Assembly: GCA_964496695.1 (NCBI GenBank)
Contig: CAZCBE010000016.1
Location: 1-64,000 of the forward strand
Direction of reading: 5' to 3'
From: SXTU01 sp964496695
GTDB taxonomy: Bacteria > Verrucomicrobiota > Verrucomicrobiia > Limisphaerales > SXTU01
Length of the DNA: 64,000 bases
The notes beneath the pieces are model-generated. The model searched no databases. It was given only the letters and a program-made list of their open reading frames with translations, and was not told the DNA's origin. Below, one piece after another: positions 31,376 to 39,905 of the stretch. Position 1 is the first letter of the stretch; every line of letters begins with the position of its first letter. The position numbers and the translations under genes were made by a program.

Positions 31376-32554
31376 ATGAACGACGGAGAAGAGAGCCACA
31401 CGCTATTCATGCTCCGCGGCGGTGGCACGGTGCCCACGGACAAGGCCCTGGAGGCCGTGCAGGCGTCGGTCCAAGGCCCTGCGCAGTCCGCTTCCGTGCT
31501 CATCGTGGATGACAGCCGCACGCTCCGCCGGCTGCTGATCCGTGCCCTCGCAGAGATCGGCATCAGCGACGTAACGGAGGCGGCGGATGGCCGGGAGGCG
31601 CTGGAACTAGTCACCTCGAAGGAATTTGACCTCGTGCTGCTGGACATGGAGATGCCGGAGCTGGACGGCCTGCAGGTGCTTTACGCGATCAAGACCGATC
31701 CGCTCATCCGCTCGCTGCCAGTCATCGTGATCTCCGGCGCGGAGCAGTTCGACAACGCGGTGAAGTGCATCGAGATGGGTGCGGAGGACTACCTGCCCAA
31801 GCCCTTCAACCCCGTGCTGCTGCGCGCGCGGGTGATGTCCTCGCTCGAAAAAAAGCGCCTGCGCGACCTCGACCGTGTGCGCCTCGTGGAACTGCAATAC
31901 GAGAAGGAACTCCTGCAACTGGAGAAGGAGAAGTCCGAGCACCTGCTGCTCAACATCCTGCCGCGCCCCATCGCCGAACGCCTCAAAGGCGGCGAGCGCA
32001 CCATCGCCGACAGCCACCCCCAGGTGACGGTGCTCTTCGCGGACCTGGTCGGCTTCACGCAGCTCTCCACCAAGACCGCCCCGCAGGAGATGGTGAACCT
32101 GCTCAACGAGGTTTTTTCCCACTTCGACCGGCTCGCCGAGCGGCACGGCCTGGAGAAGATCAAGACCATTGGCGACAACTACATGCTCGTGGGCGGCCTG
32201 CCCATGGCGCGGGACGACCACGCCATCGCCGTGGCGGAGATGGCCCTGGACATGATCGAGGACGTGGCGCGCATCAACGAGATGAACCAGCGGCAGATCA
32301 GCATCCGCATCGGCATCAACACCGGGCCGGTGGTAGCGGGCGTGATCGGGAAGAAGAAATTCACCTACGACCTCTGGGGCGACACGGTGAACCTCGCCAG
32401 CCGGATGGAATCGGCCGGTCTGCCCAACAGCATCCATGTCTCGCCCAGCACGCACGCGGCGCTGCACGGCAAATTTGCGCTGGCGGAACGCGGGCTGGTG
32501 TTGTGCAAGGGCGTGGGTGAAATCACCACCTACTTCCTGACCGGTCGGAAGTGA
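31376..32554 (+). CDS. Receiver domain-class III adenylate cyclase
   Basis: 392 aa. Receiver domain (about 40-160) with VLIVDDSRTLRR, phosphoacceptor D90 (VLLDMEMPELDG) and Lys in YLPKPF. A coiled linker follows (about 163-200), then ILPRPIAERLKGG and a class III cyclase domain: metal-binding D223 (LFADLVGFT) and D267 (IGDNYM), with K263 and the Asp of YDLWGDTVNLASR pointing to ATP rather than GTP. It thus makes cAMP under control of a phosphorelay. No kinase adjoins. It starts at ATG 31376, divergent from rplM. Confidence 0.95.
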   Translation: MNDGEESHTLFMLRGGGTVPTDKALEAVQASVQGPAQSASVLIVDDSRTLRRLLIRALAEIGISDVTEAADGREALELVTSKEFDLVLLDMEMPELDGLQVLYAIKTDPLIRSLPVIVISGAEQFDNAVKCIEMGAEDYLPKPFNPVLLRARVMSSLEKKRLRDLDRVRLVELQYEKELLQLEKEKSEHLLLNILPRPIAERLKGGERTIADSHPQVTVLFADLVGFTQLSTKTAPQEMVNLLNEVFSHFDRLAERHGLEKIKTIGDNYMLVGGLPMARDDHAIAVAEMALDMIEDVARINEMNQRQISIRIGINTGPVVAGVIGKKKFTYDLWGDTVNLASRMESAGLPNSIHVSPSTHAALHGKFALAERGLVLCKGVGEITTYFLTGRK

Positions 32555-32629
32555 AGCCGGCGGCGCCCGGGCTGCTCCCGGAAACCCCGTAGTTTTCAAA
32601 TCCACCCCGGCCTGTTAGCGTTTCTGCAC

Positions 32630-33238
32630 ATGACGCACGCGCAAATTTATCTTGATCAGGTCCGGCAGATTGCCGCCGCGCTGGATGCGGCCCAGATTGA
32701 CCAGTTGGCGCTGGAACTCGCGGCCTTGCGCGAGCGCGGCGGCCGGCTCTTTCTCCTCGGCGTCGGCGGCAGCGCGGCGAACTGCAGCCATGCGGTGAAT
32801 GACTTCCGCAAGCTCGCGGGCATCGAGACCTACAGCCCGTGCGACAACGTCGCCGAGCTGACCGCGCGCACGAACGACGAGGGCTGGCCCACGGTCTTCG
32901 AAGGCTGGCTCAAGGTGAGCCGTGCGAATGAGCGCGACGCGATCATGATCTTCTCGGTCGGCGGCGGGGACGCGGTGCGCAACGTCAGCCCGAACCTGGT
33001 CCGCGCAGTGGACGAGGCGAAGAAGCGCGGGCTGAAGGTGTTCGGCATCGTGGGCCGCGACGGCGGCTACACCAAGAAGGCGGGCGATGTGGTGGTGGTG
33101 GTGCCGACGGTGGACGCGAACGCGATCACGCCGCACGCGGAGGCTTTCCAGGCGGTGATCTGGCATTGCCTGGTCACGCATCCGGCGGTGCTCATGCAGG
33201 CCAACAAGTGGGAAGGCCTCGAGGTCAAGAAGGCCTGA
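32630..33238 (+). CDS. SIS-domain sugar phosphate isomerase (GmhA-like)
   Basis: 202 aa. Resembles sedoheptulose 7-phosphate isomerase: LFLLGVGGSAANCSHAVNDFRK at the N-terminal phosphate-binding loop, ELTARTNDEGW, IFSVGGGDAVRN...LVRAVDEAKKRGLKVFGIVGRDGG, and a C-terminal VIWHCLVTHPAVL helix. GmhA converts S7P to heptose 7-phosphate for nucleotide-heptoses. The next gene is GmhB-like and the one after is transaldolase-like, which could supply S7P. Sequence alone does not separate it from other SIS isomerases. Confidence 0.85.
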   Translation: MTHAQIYLDQVRQIAAALDAAQIDQLALELAALRERGGRLFLLGVGGSAANCSHAVNDFRKLAGIETYSPCDNVAELTARTNDEGWPTVFEGWLKVSRANERDAIMIFSVGGGDAVRNVSPNLVRAVDEAKKRGLKVFGIVGRDGGYTKKAGDVVVVVPTVDANAITPHAEAFQAVIWHCLVTHPAVLMQANKWEGLEVKKA

Positions 33239-33247
33239 GCCGGCTGT

Positions 33248-33585
33248 TTAACCACGAATGGACACGAAGAGACACGAATGGGAAGGGAGCCGGTCCGCGC
33301 ACTTCCCCGGAGCGCGGCCCTCTGGGCCGCAGCGGCTGGGAGCAGAGAAAGACTTTCGGAAATCCGGAGCACGTTCTGCAAGGTTGCCGCTGCGGCCCGG
33401 AGTGCCACGCTCCGGGGCAGCAATGGTAGGGCGGGGTGTCCTCACCCCGCCGCCGATCACCCGAATGCCGCAAGACTTCGGCGGCGCGCTGAGGACAGCG
33501 CGCCCTACCACCGCTGGGTTACGGGCAGCCTCCTTGCCCTCCAGTATTTTCTGGATTCGTGTTCCTTCGTGTCCATTCGTGGTTT
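33248..33585. repeat. Nested repeat: CACGAATGGACACGAAGAG arms around two palindromes
   Basis: Outer inverted word arrays at 33248-33282 (AACCACGAATGGACACGAAG) and 33552-33585 (CCTTCGTGTCCATTCGTGGT) enclose two complete elements: the GCGGCC..GGGCCGCAGCGG palindrome (33298-33420, also at 16138) and the GTAGGGCGGGGTGTCCTCAC palindrome (33425-33511, also at 55103). No gene is seen in 33239-33607. Confidence 0.9.
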
Positions 33586-33607
33586 CCGCTCTTTTCCCCG
33601 CTGAGTG

Positions 33608-34129
33608 ATGCGTGCCGTGTTCCTTGACCGTGACGGCGTGTTGACGCGGTCGGAGACGCGTGAGGGCAAGCCTTACGCACCGCGGCGGCTGGAGGATTTG
33701 GAGCTGCTTCCGGGCGTGGTTGAGGCGACACGCGAACTCAAGGCCGCCGGCTGGCGGCTGGTGGTGGTGACGAACCAGCCGGACATCGCCACCGGCAAGC
33801 TCGCGCCCGCCGTGCTTGAAGCGATGCACGACTACCTGCGCCGCGAGCTGCCGCTGGATGACATCAAGGTCTGCACCCATGTGGATGCCGATGCCTGCGC
33901 GTGCCGCAAGCCCAAGCCGGGTCTGCTCACCGACGCGGCGCGCGAACTGGACCTGTCACTCGCGGAGTCGTTCATGGTCGGCGACCGCTGGCGGGATGTC
34001 TCGGCGGGCAAGGCGGCGGGGTGCCGCACGTTCTTCATTGATTACGGCTATGCCGAGGCGCTGCGCGACGCGCCGGATTTCACCGTCAGGTCTTTACCCG
34101 AGGCAGTCAGGATTATCCTCGGCCGGTGA
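33608..34129 (+). CDS. GmhB-like HAD phosphatase
   Basis: 173 aa. HAD motifs: D7-x-D9 (FLDRDGVL), VVVTNQPD, KPKPG and GDRWRD (D126). It has the GmhB zinc site C89-T-H91...C97-x-C99. Probably dephosphorylates heptose 1,7-bisphosphate in nucleotide-heptose synthesis, or a related histidinol/glycero-sugar phosphate. I chose ATG 33608; a GTG codon lies immediately before. It is separated from the SIS gene by the nested repeat and is followed by the transaldolase gene 29 nt later. Confidence 0.9.
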   Translation: MRAVFLDRDGVLTRSETREGKPYAPRRLEDLELLPGVVEATRELKAAGWRLVVVTNQPDIATGKLAPAVLEAMHDYLRRELPLDDIKVCTHVDADACACRKPKPGLLTDAARELDLSLAESFMVGDRWRDVSAGKAAGCRTFFIDYGYAEALRDAPDFTVRSLPEAVRIILGR

Positions 34130-34158
34130 TTTGCGCTATCTTCCGCCCAACAACTCCT

Positions 34159-34884
34159 ATGAAGCAAACCAGCGACCTCAAAGTAAAAGTCTTCGCCGAC
34201 GGCGCGGACCTCAAAGGCATTGCCACCCTGGCGGCGAACCCGCTGATCAAGGGCTTCACCACCAACCCGACGCTGATGCGCAAGGCCGGCGTGACGGATT
34301 ACAAGGCCTTCTCGCATGAGGTGCTCAAGATCATCGGCCACGCGCCGGTGTCCTTCGAGGTGTTCTCCGATGACTTCGCCGAGATGGAGAAGCAGGCGCG
34401 CGAGATCGCGTCGTGGGGCACGAATGTCTATGTGAAGATCCCGGTGACGAACACGAAGCGCGAGTTCGCCGGGCCGCTGATCCAGCGCCTCGCGCAGGCT
34501 GGCGTGCAGCTCAACGTGACCGCGTTGATGACCAATGACCAGGTGCGCGACGTGGTGGCGTGCCTCTCGCCGAACGTGGCCAGCTATGTGTCGGTCTTCG
34601 CGGGCCGTGTGGCGGACACGGGCTGCGATCCGGTGCCGCTGATGGCGGAAGCGGTGCGGCTGCTCGCGCCGAATCCCAAGGCCGAGCTCATCTGGGCCAG
34701 CCCGCGCGAGCTGCTCAACATCTTCCACGCGGACAGCATCGGCTGCCACGTCATCACGGTGACCCACGACATCCTCGCCAAGCTGAGCCTGGTGGGGAAG
34801 AACCTGGACGAATACTCGCTCGACACGGTGAAGATGTTTTACAACGACGCGCAGGCGGCCGGCTTCCGCATCGCGACGGCGTGA
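34159..34884 (+). CDS. Transaldolase-family protein
   Basis: 241 aa single-domain (beta/alpha)8 aldolase, the size of the short transaldolase/fructose-6-phosphate aldolase group. Visible are KVKVFADGADL, IKGFTTNPTLM (34-40), the Schiff-base lysine K93 in NVYVKIPV, LNVTALMTNDQV, YVSVFAGRVADTG and LIWASPRE. Some pattern differences (ADGADL for the usual DTA/DSAN) suggest a specialised substrate. Transaldolases make or consume sedoheptulose 7-phosphate, so its place between GmhB-like and SDR genes fits supply of S7P to the SIS isomerase (inference). Confidence 0.85.
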   Translation: MKQTSDLKVKVFADGADLKGIATLAANPLIKGFTTNPTLMRKAGVTDYKAFSHEVLKIIGHAPVSFEVFSDDFAEMEKQAREIASWGTNVYVKIPVTNTKREFAGPLIQRLAQAGVQLNVTALMTNDQVRDVVACLSPNVASYVSVFAGRVADTGCDPVPLMAEAVRLLAPNPKAELIWASPRELLNIFHADSIGCHVITVTHDILAKLSLVGKNLDEYSLDTVKMFYNDAQAAGFRIATA

Positions 34885-34897
34885 TGAACCCACTCCC

Positions 34898-34968
34898 CCG
34901 TAGCCGCCGACGTGAGGAGGCGGATTCGACCGGCAAGGGTGTCCGCCTCCTCACGTCGGCGGCTACGG
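34898..34968. repeat. Perfect 27-bp inverted repeat
   Basis: Arms 34898-34924 (starting CCGTAGCCGCCGACGTGAGG) and 34942-34968 are exact reverse complements around a 17-nt loop. It lies 13 nt after the transaldolase stop and could act as a transcript hairpin. A fragment of the same family is at 46135-46160. Confidence 0.95.
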
Positions 34969-35018
34969 CCTGATTTTCGCTCGACAGTCCCAACTTCATT
35001 CCTACCCTCTGCCCACTT

Positions 35019-36023
35019 GTGAAAAGAGTCCTCGTCACCGGCGGTGCCGGCTATAAAGGTTGTGTGCTCGTGCCCAAGCTGCTTGCAGCCGGCTGCGAGG
35101 TCGTCGTCTATGACTTGATGCTGTTCGGCTCCGCCGGACTCACGCCGCACCCCCGGCTCACGGTGGTGGAGGGCGACATCCGCGACACGGCGAAATACGC
35201 CGCCGCGCTCCGGGGCTGCGACTCCGTCATCCACATGGCGTGCATCTCGAACGACCCGAGCTTCGACCTCGACCCGTCGCTGAGCCGCACGATGAACTAC
35301 GAGTGCTTCGAGCCGCTGATGCAGGCCACGGTCGCGGCGGGCACGGTCGAGCGCTTCATCAACGTCTCCTCCAGCTCCGTCTATGGCGTGAGCGACTCGC
35401 CGGAAGTCACCGAGGAGCACCCCCTGGTCCCGCTCACGGACTACAACAAATACAAGGGCCTCTGCGAACCCATCGCCTTCAAGTATCAGTCGCCGAAGCT
35501 GACGGTGGTCACCTTCCGCCCGGCGACGGTGTGCGGCTACTCGCCGCGCATGCGCTTCGACCTCACGGTGAACATCCTCACCAACCACGCCTACCACAAG
35601 GGCGTCATCACGGTCTTCGGCGGCGACCAGCAGCGGCCGAACATCCACATCGAGGATGTGACCGATCTCTACGCCGAGGCGCTCACGATGCCCAAGGAGA
35701 AGCTCGCCGGGCAGACGTTTAACGCCGGTTACCAGAACCAGACCGTCAACGAGCTGGCCGAGATCACGAAGAAGATCGTCGGCGAGGAGTTCCCGGACCG
35801 GCCGCCCATCCGCATCGAGCGCACCACCACGAACGACCCGCGCTCCTATCGCATCACGTCGCGCAAGATCGAGCAGGTGCTCGGCTGGCGGCCCAAGCGC
35901 ACGATCGAGGACGCCGTGCGCGACCTCTGCCGCGCGTTCAAGGCCGGCAAGTTCCCCGGCAACACGCTCACGGACGAATCGTTCGTGAATGTGAAGAGCG
36001 TGAAGAAGCTCGGACTGAAATGA
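35019..36023 (+). CDS. NAD-dependent sugar epimerase/dehydratase (extended SDR)
   Basis: 334 aa. Rossmann motif TGGAGYKG (7-14), DSVIHMACISNDPS, catalytic Ser in VSSSSVYG and Y142-x3-K146 (YNKYK), then PATVCGYSPRMRFDL and a C-terminal substrate domain ending with VKSVKKLGLK. This group resembles enzymes for nucleotide-sugar conversion in surface polysaccharide pathways; the exact sugar is not evident. It starts at GTG 35019 (MKRVLVTGG). Downstream, past a word array, is a second SDR gene, probably in the same operon. Confidence 0.88.
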   Translation: MKRVLVTGGAGYKGCVLVPKLLAAGCEVVVYDLMLFGSAGLTPHPRLTVVEGDIRDTAKYAAALRGCDSVIHMACISNDPSFDLDPSLSRTMNYECFEPLMQATVAAGTVERFINVSSSSVYGVSDSPEVTEEHPLVPLTDYNKYKGLCEPIAFKYQSPKLTVVTFRPATVCGYSPRMRFDLTVNILTNHAYHKGVITVFGGDQQRPNIHIEDVTDLYAEALTMPKEKLAGQTFNAGYQNQTVNELAEITKKIVGEEFPDRPPIRIERTTTNDPRSYRITSRKIEQVLGWRPKRTIEDAVRDLCRAFKAGKFPGNTLTDESFVNVKSVKKLGLK

Positions 36024-36029
36024 AGGCAG

Positions 36030-36113
36030 CGGAGTGATGGAGTAATGGAGTGTTGGAGTGATGCTCCAAGTCTCCGCAGCCATCACTCCATCACTCCAAT
36101 ACTCCACCACTCC
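36030..36113. repeat. GGAGTGATGGAGTAATGGAG inverted word array
   Basis: GGAGTGATGGAGTAATGGAG TGTTGGAGTGATG (36031-36063) and CATCACTCCATCACTCCAAT ACTCCACCACTCC (36081-36113), period about 8. Sits between the two SDR genes and ends 12 nt before the second ATG, overlapping where a ribosome-binding site would be. Confidence 0.9.
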
Positions 36114-36124
36114 GTTCCCCTCCC

Positions 36125-37129
36125 ATGCCTTCCAAACCCATCGCCGTCGTCACGGGTGGAGCCGGTTTCATCGGCAGCCACATGGTGGATCTGCTCCTCG
36201 CCGAGGGGCACCGCGTCCATGTCATTGATAGCCTCGTCGGGGGGCGGCTGGAGAACCTCCAGCACCACAAGGGCAACCCGGACCTGGTCGTCGAGGTGCG
36301 GGACATCCGTGATCTCACAGCGGGTGATCCGCTTTTCGCGGGCGCGAGTTACGTCATCCACTTCGGCGGCATCGGGGACATCGTGCCGTCCATCGAGCGG
36401 CCGGTGGATTACCTGAGCACGAACGTGATGGGCACCGTGAAGGTGCTCGAATGTGCCCGGCACGCGCAGGTGCGCAAGCTCGTCTATGCCGCGTCCTCCT
36501 CCTGCTACGGCCTCGCCGCCGTGCCGACCCGCGAGGACGCGCCCATCGCGTGCGAGTATCCCTACGCGCTGAGCAAATACATGGGCGAGGAAGCCGTGCT
36601 GCACTGGGGCAAGGCCTACAAGCTGCCGGTCAATTCCATCCGCATCTTCAACGCCTACGGCACGCGGTCGAAGACCTCCGGCGCTTATGGCGCGGTCTTC
36701 GGTGTGTTCCTCGCGCAGAAGCTCGCGGGCAAGCCCTTCACGGTCGTCGGCGATGGCACGCAGCGGCGCGACTTCCTCTATGTGACGGACGTGGCGCGAG
36801 CCTTCTACCTCGCGGCCAAGACCGATTTGGTGAACCAGATCTGGAACCTCGGCGCGGGCAACCCGCAGCCGGTGAACCGCCTCGTGGAGCTGCTCGGCGG
36901 CCCGGTGATCCATCTGCCCAAGCGCCCCGGCGAACCCGACTGCACCTGGGCGGACATCACGAAGCTCCAGCGCGACCTCGGCTGGCAGCAGCTCGTGCCC
37001 TTCGAGCAGGGCGTGGCGAACCTGCTGGCGAACATCGAGTATTGGCGGCAGGCCCCCGTGTGGGACCAGGCGTCCATCGCGCAGGCGACGAAGACGTGGT
37101 TTGCATTTTTGGGCGGGGAGAAGAAGTAG
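36125..37129 (+). CDS. UDP/GDP-sugar epimerase-type extended SDR
   Basis: 334 aa. Rossmann motif GGAGFIGSH (11-19), VIHFGGIGDIVPSIERPVDYLSTN, YAASSSCYG, catalytic Y147-x3-K151 (YALSK), RIFNAYGTRSKTSGAYGAVFGVF and GDGTQRRDFLYVTDVARAF. This is the classical pattern of UDP-glucose 4-epimerase / WbpP-like enzymes that act on nucleotide sugars for O-antigen or exopolysaccharide. It pairs with the SDR upstream and the heptose-type genes before it. Confidence 0.92.
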   Translation: MPSKPIAVVTGGAGFIGSHMVDLLLAEGHRVHVIDSLVGGRLENLQHHKGNPDLVVEVRDIRDLTAGDPLFAGASYVIHFGGIGDIVPSIERPVDYLSTNVMGTVKVLECARHAQVRKLVYAASSSCYGLAAVPTREDAPIACEYPYALSKYMGEEAVLHWGKAYKLPVNSIRIFNAYGTRSKTSGAYGAVFGVFLAQKLAGKPFTVVGDGTQRRDFLYVTDVARAFYLAAKTDLVNQIWNLGAGNPQPVNRLVELLGGPVIHLPKRPGEPDCTWADITKLQRDLGWQQLVPFEQGVANLLANIEYWRQAPVWDQASIAQATKTWFAFLGGEKK

Positions 37130-37272
37130 GCGGGGGACTGGGTGCATCTGTAGGTTGGAGCGATGGCGCGGGCCATCTCGCTCTCCTCATAAGCTGGTTT
37201 GCGGCCTTGGGATTTCCTATACGCCGCGCTCCCTTGCAATGAAACCTCTCCGGCCTTCGTCTCTCCCTCTGC

Positions 37273-39720
37273 ATGCACCGTTCTGAAACAGCCGCGGCCA
37301 CGACTTTCCGTCGTTGGACGTGGCTGATCGGGCTGGTCGTTGTGTCGGGCTCACTGTCGGCGGCACCCGCCGATGGCCATGCCGGCAGCCAGTATCTGGC
37401 AAAGATCCGTCCGTTTCTCGAACAGCATTGCCAGGAATGCCACAGCGGTGCGAAGCCCAAGGGCGACTGGCGGCTGGACCAGCTCACGACCGATTTCACA
37501 GGCAAGTCCGCGCGCGGTCGCTGGGAGAAGGTGCTGGAGCAGCTCCAGACCAGCGAAATGCCGCCGAAGAAGCAGTCGCGTCCGCCCGAGGCCGAGGCGC
37601 GCTTGGTGATGGAGTGGATCTCGGGCCAGGTCTCGCGCGCCGTCATCGCGCAGCGCGCGGCCGAGGGCCGCGCGGTCATGCGCCGCCTCAACCGCGCGGA
37701 GTATGAGAACACGGTGCGCGACCTCCTCGGCGTCGAGACGCCACTGAAGGATCTCCTGCCGCTCGATGGCTCCGCCGACGGCTTCGACAACATCGGCGAT
37801 GCGCTCCACACCTCGTCCTTCCTGCTCGACCGCTATCTCGAAGCGGCGGACACCGCGCTGAACCAGGCCATCGCGAACCGTCCGCAGCCCAAGTCCACCA
37901 AGACCCGTTACCTGCTCACCGAGTCGCACCAGGTCCGCTCGACGACCGAGAAAGTGTTCCGCACGAACGACACCGGCCAGATCGTGGCGTTCACCTCATC
38001 CGCGTGGCAGCAGGTCGGGCCTACGAAGTTTTATCCGCAGGAGCGCGGTTACTATCGCTTCCAAATCTCCGCGTCGGCCGTGCAAAGCTCGAACCAGCCC
38101 GTCGTCTTCCGCGTGTGGTCCGGCTCCGGCGGCATGGGCGGCGCGAAGGGGCACCTGGTCAATTACTTCGACGCGCCGCCGGGCAAGCCGAAGGTCATCG
38201 AGTTCGTGGACTACATGGAGCCGCGCACCTCGATCTCGATCCTGCCCTACGGCCTGGCCTCCTCGCAGACGGTGAACAAGGTCGGCGCGGACGCGTGGGA
38301 AGGCCCCGGCCTCGTGGTGGACTGGGTGGACGTGGAAGGGCCGCTGAACGAGTCGTGGCCGCCGGCGAGCCATCGCCGCCTCTTCGGCGACCTGAAGCAA
38401 GGCCCCGCGCCCATTTACAACTACCGTGACCGCGTGGAAGTCGTCTCCAGCGAGCCGCTCGCGGATGCCGACCGCATCCTGCGGCAGTTCGCGCGGCGGG
38501 CCTTCCGCCGCAGCGTGACCGATGCGGACGTGAAGCCATTCGTCGCGCTGGTCGAGGCGAAGCTGGCAGAGCAGCGCACTTTCGAGCAGGCGATCCGCGC
38601 CGGGCTGGGGGCCATTTTAGTTTCACCCGAATTCCTGTTCCTCCGCGAGCGGCCCGGCACGCTGGACGACTTCGCGCTCGCCACCCGCCTGTCCTATTTC
38701 CTATGGAGCACGATGCCGGACGAGGAACTGCTCTCGCTCGCCGAGCAGAAGAAACTTTCGCAGCCTGCGACCCTGCGCGCACAGGTCGAACGGCTGCTAA
38801 ACCACCCGAAGGCGGCGGCCTTCACCGAGAACTTCACCGGCCAGTGGCTCGGGCTGCGGGACATTGATTTCACCGTGCCCAGCCACATTCATTACCCGGA
38901 GTTCGACGACATGCTAAAGGTCTCGATGGTGCGCGAGACGGAGCTGTTCTTCACCGAACTCCTGCGGCAGGACCTGAGCCTCACAAACTTCGTCGCGTCG
39001 GACTTCACGTTCCTGAACGGCCGGCTCGCGAAGCACTACGGCATCCCCGGCGTGAGCGGATTTGCGTTTCAGAAAGTGACGCTGCCGCCGGACAGCCATC
39101 GCGGCGGCGTGCTCACGATGGCCAGCGTGCTCAAGGTCACGGCCAACGGCACCACCACCTCGCCCGTGCTGCGCGGGGCGTGGGTGCTCGACCGCATCCT
39201 CGGCACGCCGCCGCCCAAGCCGCCCGAGAACGTCGGCACGCTCGAGCCCGACACGCGCGGCACCAAGAACATCCGCGAGCAGCTCGCCAAGCACCGGCAA
39301 CTGGAGTCCTGCGCGAGCTGCCATGTGCGGATGGACCCGCCGGGCTTCGCGCTGGAGAGCTTCGATGTGATCGGCGGCTGGCGTGAGTTCTACCGCACGA
39401 GCGGCAACGGCAAGGCCGTGACCGTTGACGGCCGTCGCATGCCCTACTTGCATGGCTCCAAAGTGGATCCCTCGGACGTGCTGCCCGACGGCCGCGCCTT
39501 CCGGGACATTGACGAGCTGAAGCGGCTCCTGCTCACGGACCAGGACCAGATCGCGCGCGCCCTCACCACGAAGCTCCTCACCTACGCCACCGGCCACGGC
39601 CTCGAACCCGCCGACAAGCCGGCGGCCGACGCCATCGTGCAGCGGGTGAAGGGGAAGAACTACGGGTTCCGCTCCCTCGTCCACGAGGTCGTGGCGAGCG
39701 ACGTGTTTCGGACCAAGTGA
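37273..39720 (+). CDS. DUF1592/DUF1588-type cytochrome-like exported protein
   Basis: 815 aa. Signal segment (about 14-33), PSCyt1-type haem motif C53-x-x-C56-H57, DUF1587 (MRRLNRAEYENTVRDLLGVE), DUF1595 (FARRAFRRSVTDADVKPFVALVE), DUF1592 (RLSYFLWSTMPDEELLSLAE...FTGQWLGLRDID), DUF1588 (HRGGVLTMASVLKVTANGTTTSPVLRG...C680-x-x-C683-H684) and DUF1585 (KLLTYATGHGLEPADK). A Planctomycetes/Verrucomicrobia secreted protein, probably redox-linked, of unknown reaction. No DUF1552 partner is adjacent, although these are often paired. Confidence 0.93.
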   Translation: MHRSETAAATTFRRWTWLIGLVVVSGSLSAAPADGHAGSQYLAKIRPFLEQHCQECHSGAKPKGDWRLDQLTTDFTGKSARGRWEKVLEQLQTSEMPPKKQSRPPEAEARLVMEWISGQVSRAVIAQRAAEGRAVMRRLNRAEYENTVRDLLGVETPLKDLLPLDGSADGFDNIGDALHTSSFLLDRYLEAADTALNQAIANRPQPKSTKTRYLLTESHQVRSTTEKVFRTNDTGQIVAFTSSAWQQVGPTKFYPQERGYYRFQISASAVQSSNQPVVFRVWSGSGGMGGAKGHLVNYFDAPPGKPKVIEFVDYMEPRTSISILPYGLASSQTVNKVGADAWEGPGLVVDWVDVEGPLNESWPPASHRRLFGDLKQGPAPIYNYRDRVEVVSSEPLADADRILRQFARRAFRRSVTDADVKPFVALVEAKLAEQRTFEQAIRAGLGAILVSPEFLFLRERPGTLDDFALATRLSYFLWSTMPDEELLSLAEQKKLSQPATLRAQVERLLNHPKAAAFTENFTGQWLGLRDIDFTVPSHIHYPEFDDMLKVSMVRETELFFTELLRQDLSLTNFVASDFTFLNGRLAKHYGIPGVSGFAFQKVTLPPDSHRGGVLTMASVLKVTANGTTTSPVLRGAWVLDRILGTPPPKPPENVGTLEPDTRGTKNIREQLAKHRQLESCASCHVRMDPPGFALESFDVIGGWREFYRTSGNGKAVTVDGRRMPYLHGSKVDPSDVLPDGRAFRDIDELKRLLLTDQDQIARALTTKLLTYATGHGLEPADKPAADAIVQRVKGKNYGFRSLVHEVVASDVFRTK

Positions 39721-39728
39721 ACCAGCGT

Positions 39729-39800
39729 GTCGTAGCAGGCTTTAGCCTGGGCGTCGCGCTGTCCGGTGGCTGGACGCGCAACCTGAAGATTGCGACTACC
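39729..39800. repeat. GTAGCAGGCTTTAGCCTG palindrome
   Basis: GTCGTAGCAGGCTTTAGCCT ... GCGCAACCTGAAGATTGCGA CTAC: loosely paired outer arms with an inner GCAGGCTTTAGCCTG hairpin, just after the DUF1592 gene. Confidence 0.6.
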
Positions 39801-39804
39801 GCGC

Positions 39805-39905
39805 ACTCAGGACCAGATCGCCTGCGCGCTCGCCACGCAGCTTCTCACCTACGCCACCCGCCATGGCCTGAACCCGCCGAAGCGCGCGGATAGCATTTCA
39901 ATTCA
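39805..39905 (+). pseudogene. Decayed 3' end of a DUF1585/DUF1592-type gene
   Basis: Translates as DQIACALATQLLTYATRHGLNP, closely matching DQIARALTTKLLTYATGHGLEP near the end of the intact protein upstream. Only about 30 codons remain. The nucleotide match is strong but has many silent and some replacement changes, so it is an old paralogue remnant or diverged partial duplication. The rest of 39905-40078 has no recognisable gene. Confidence 0.75.
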
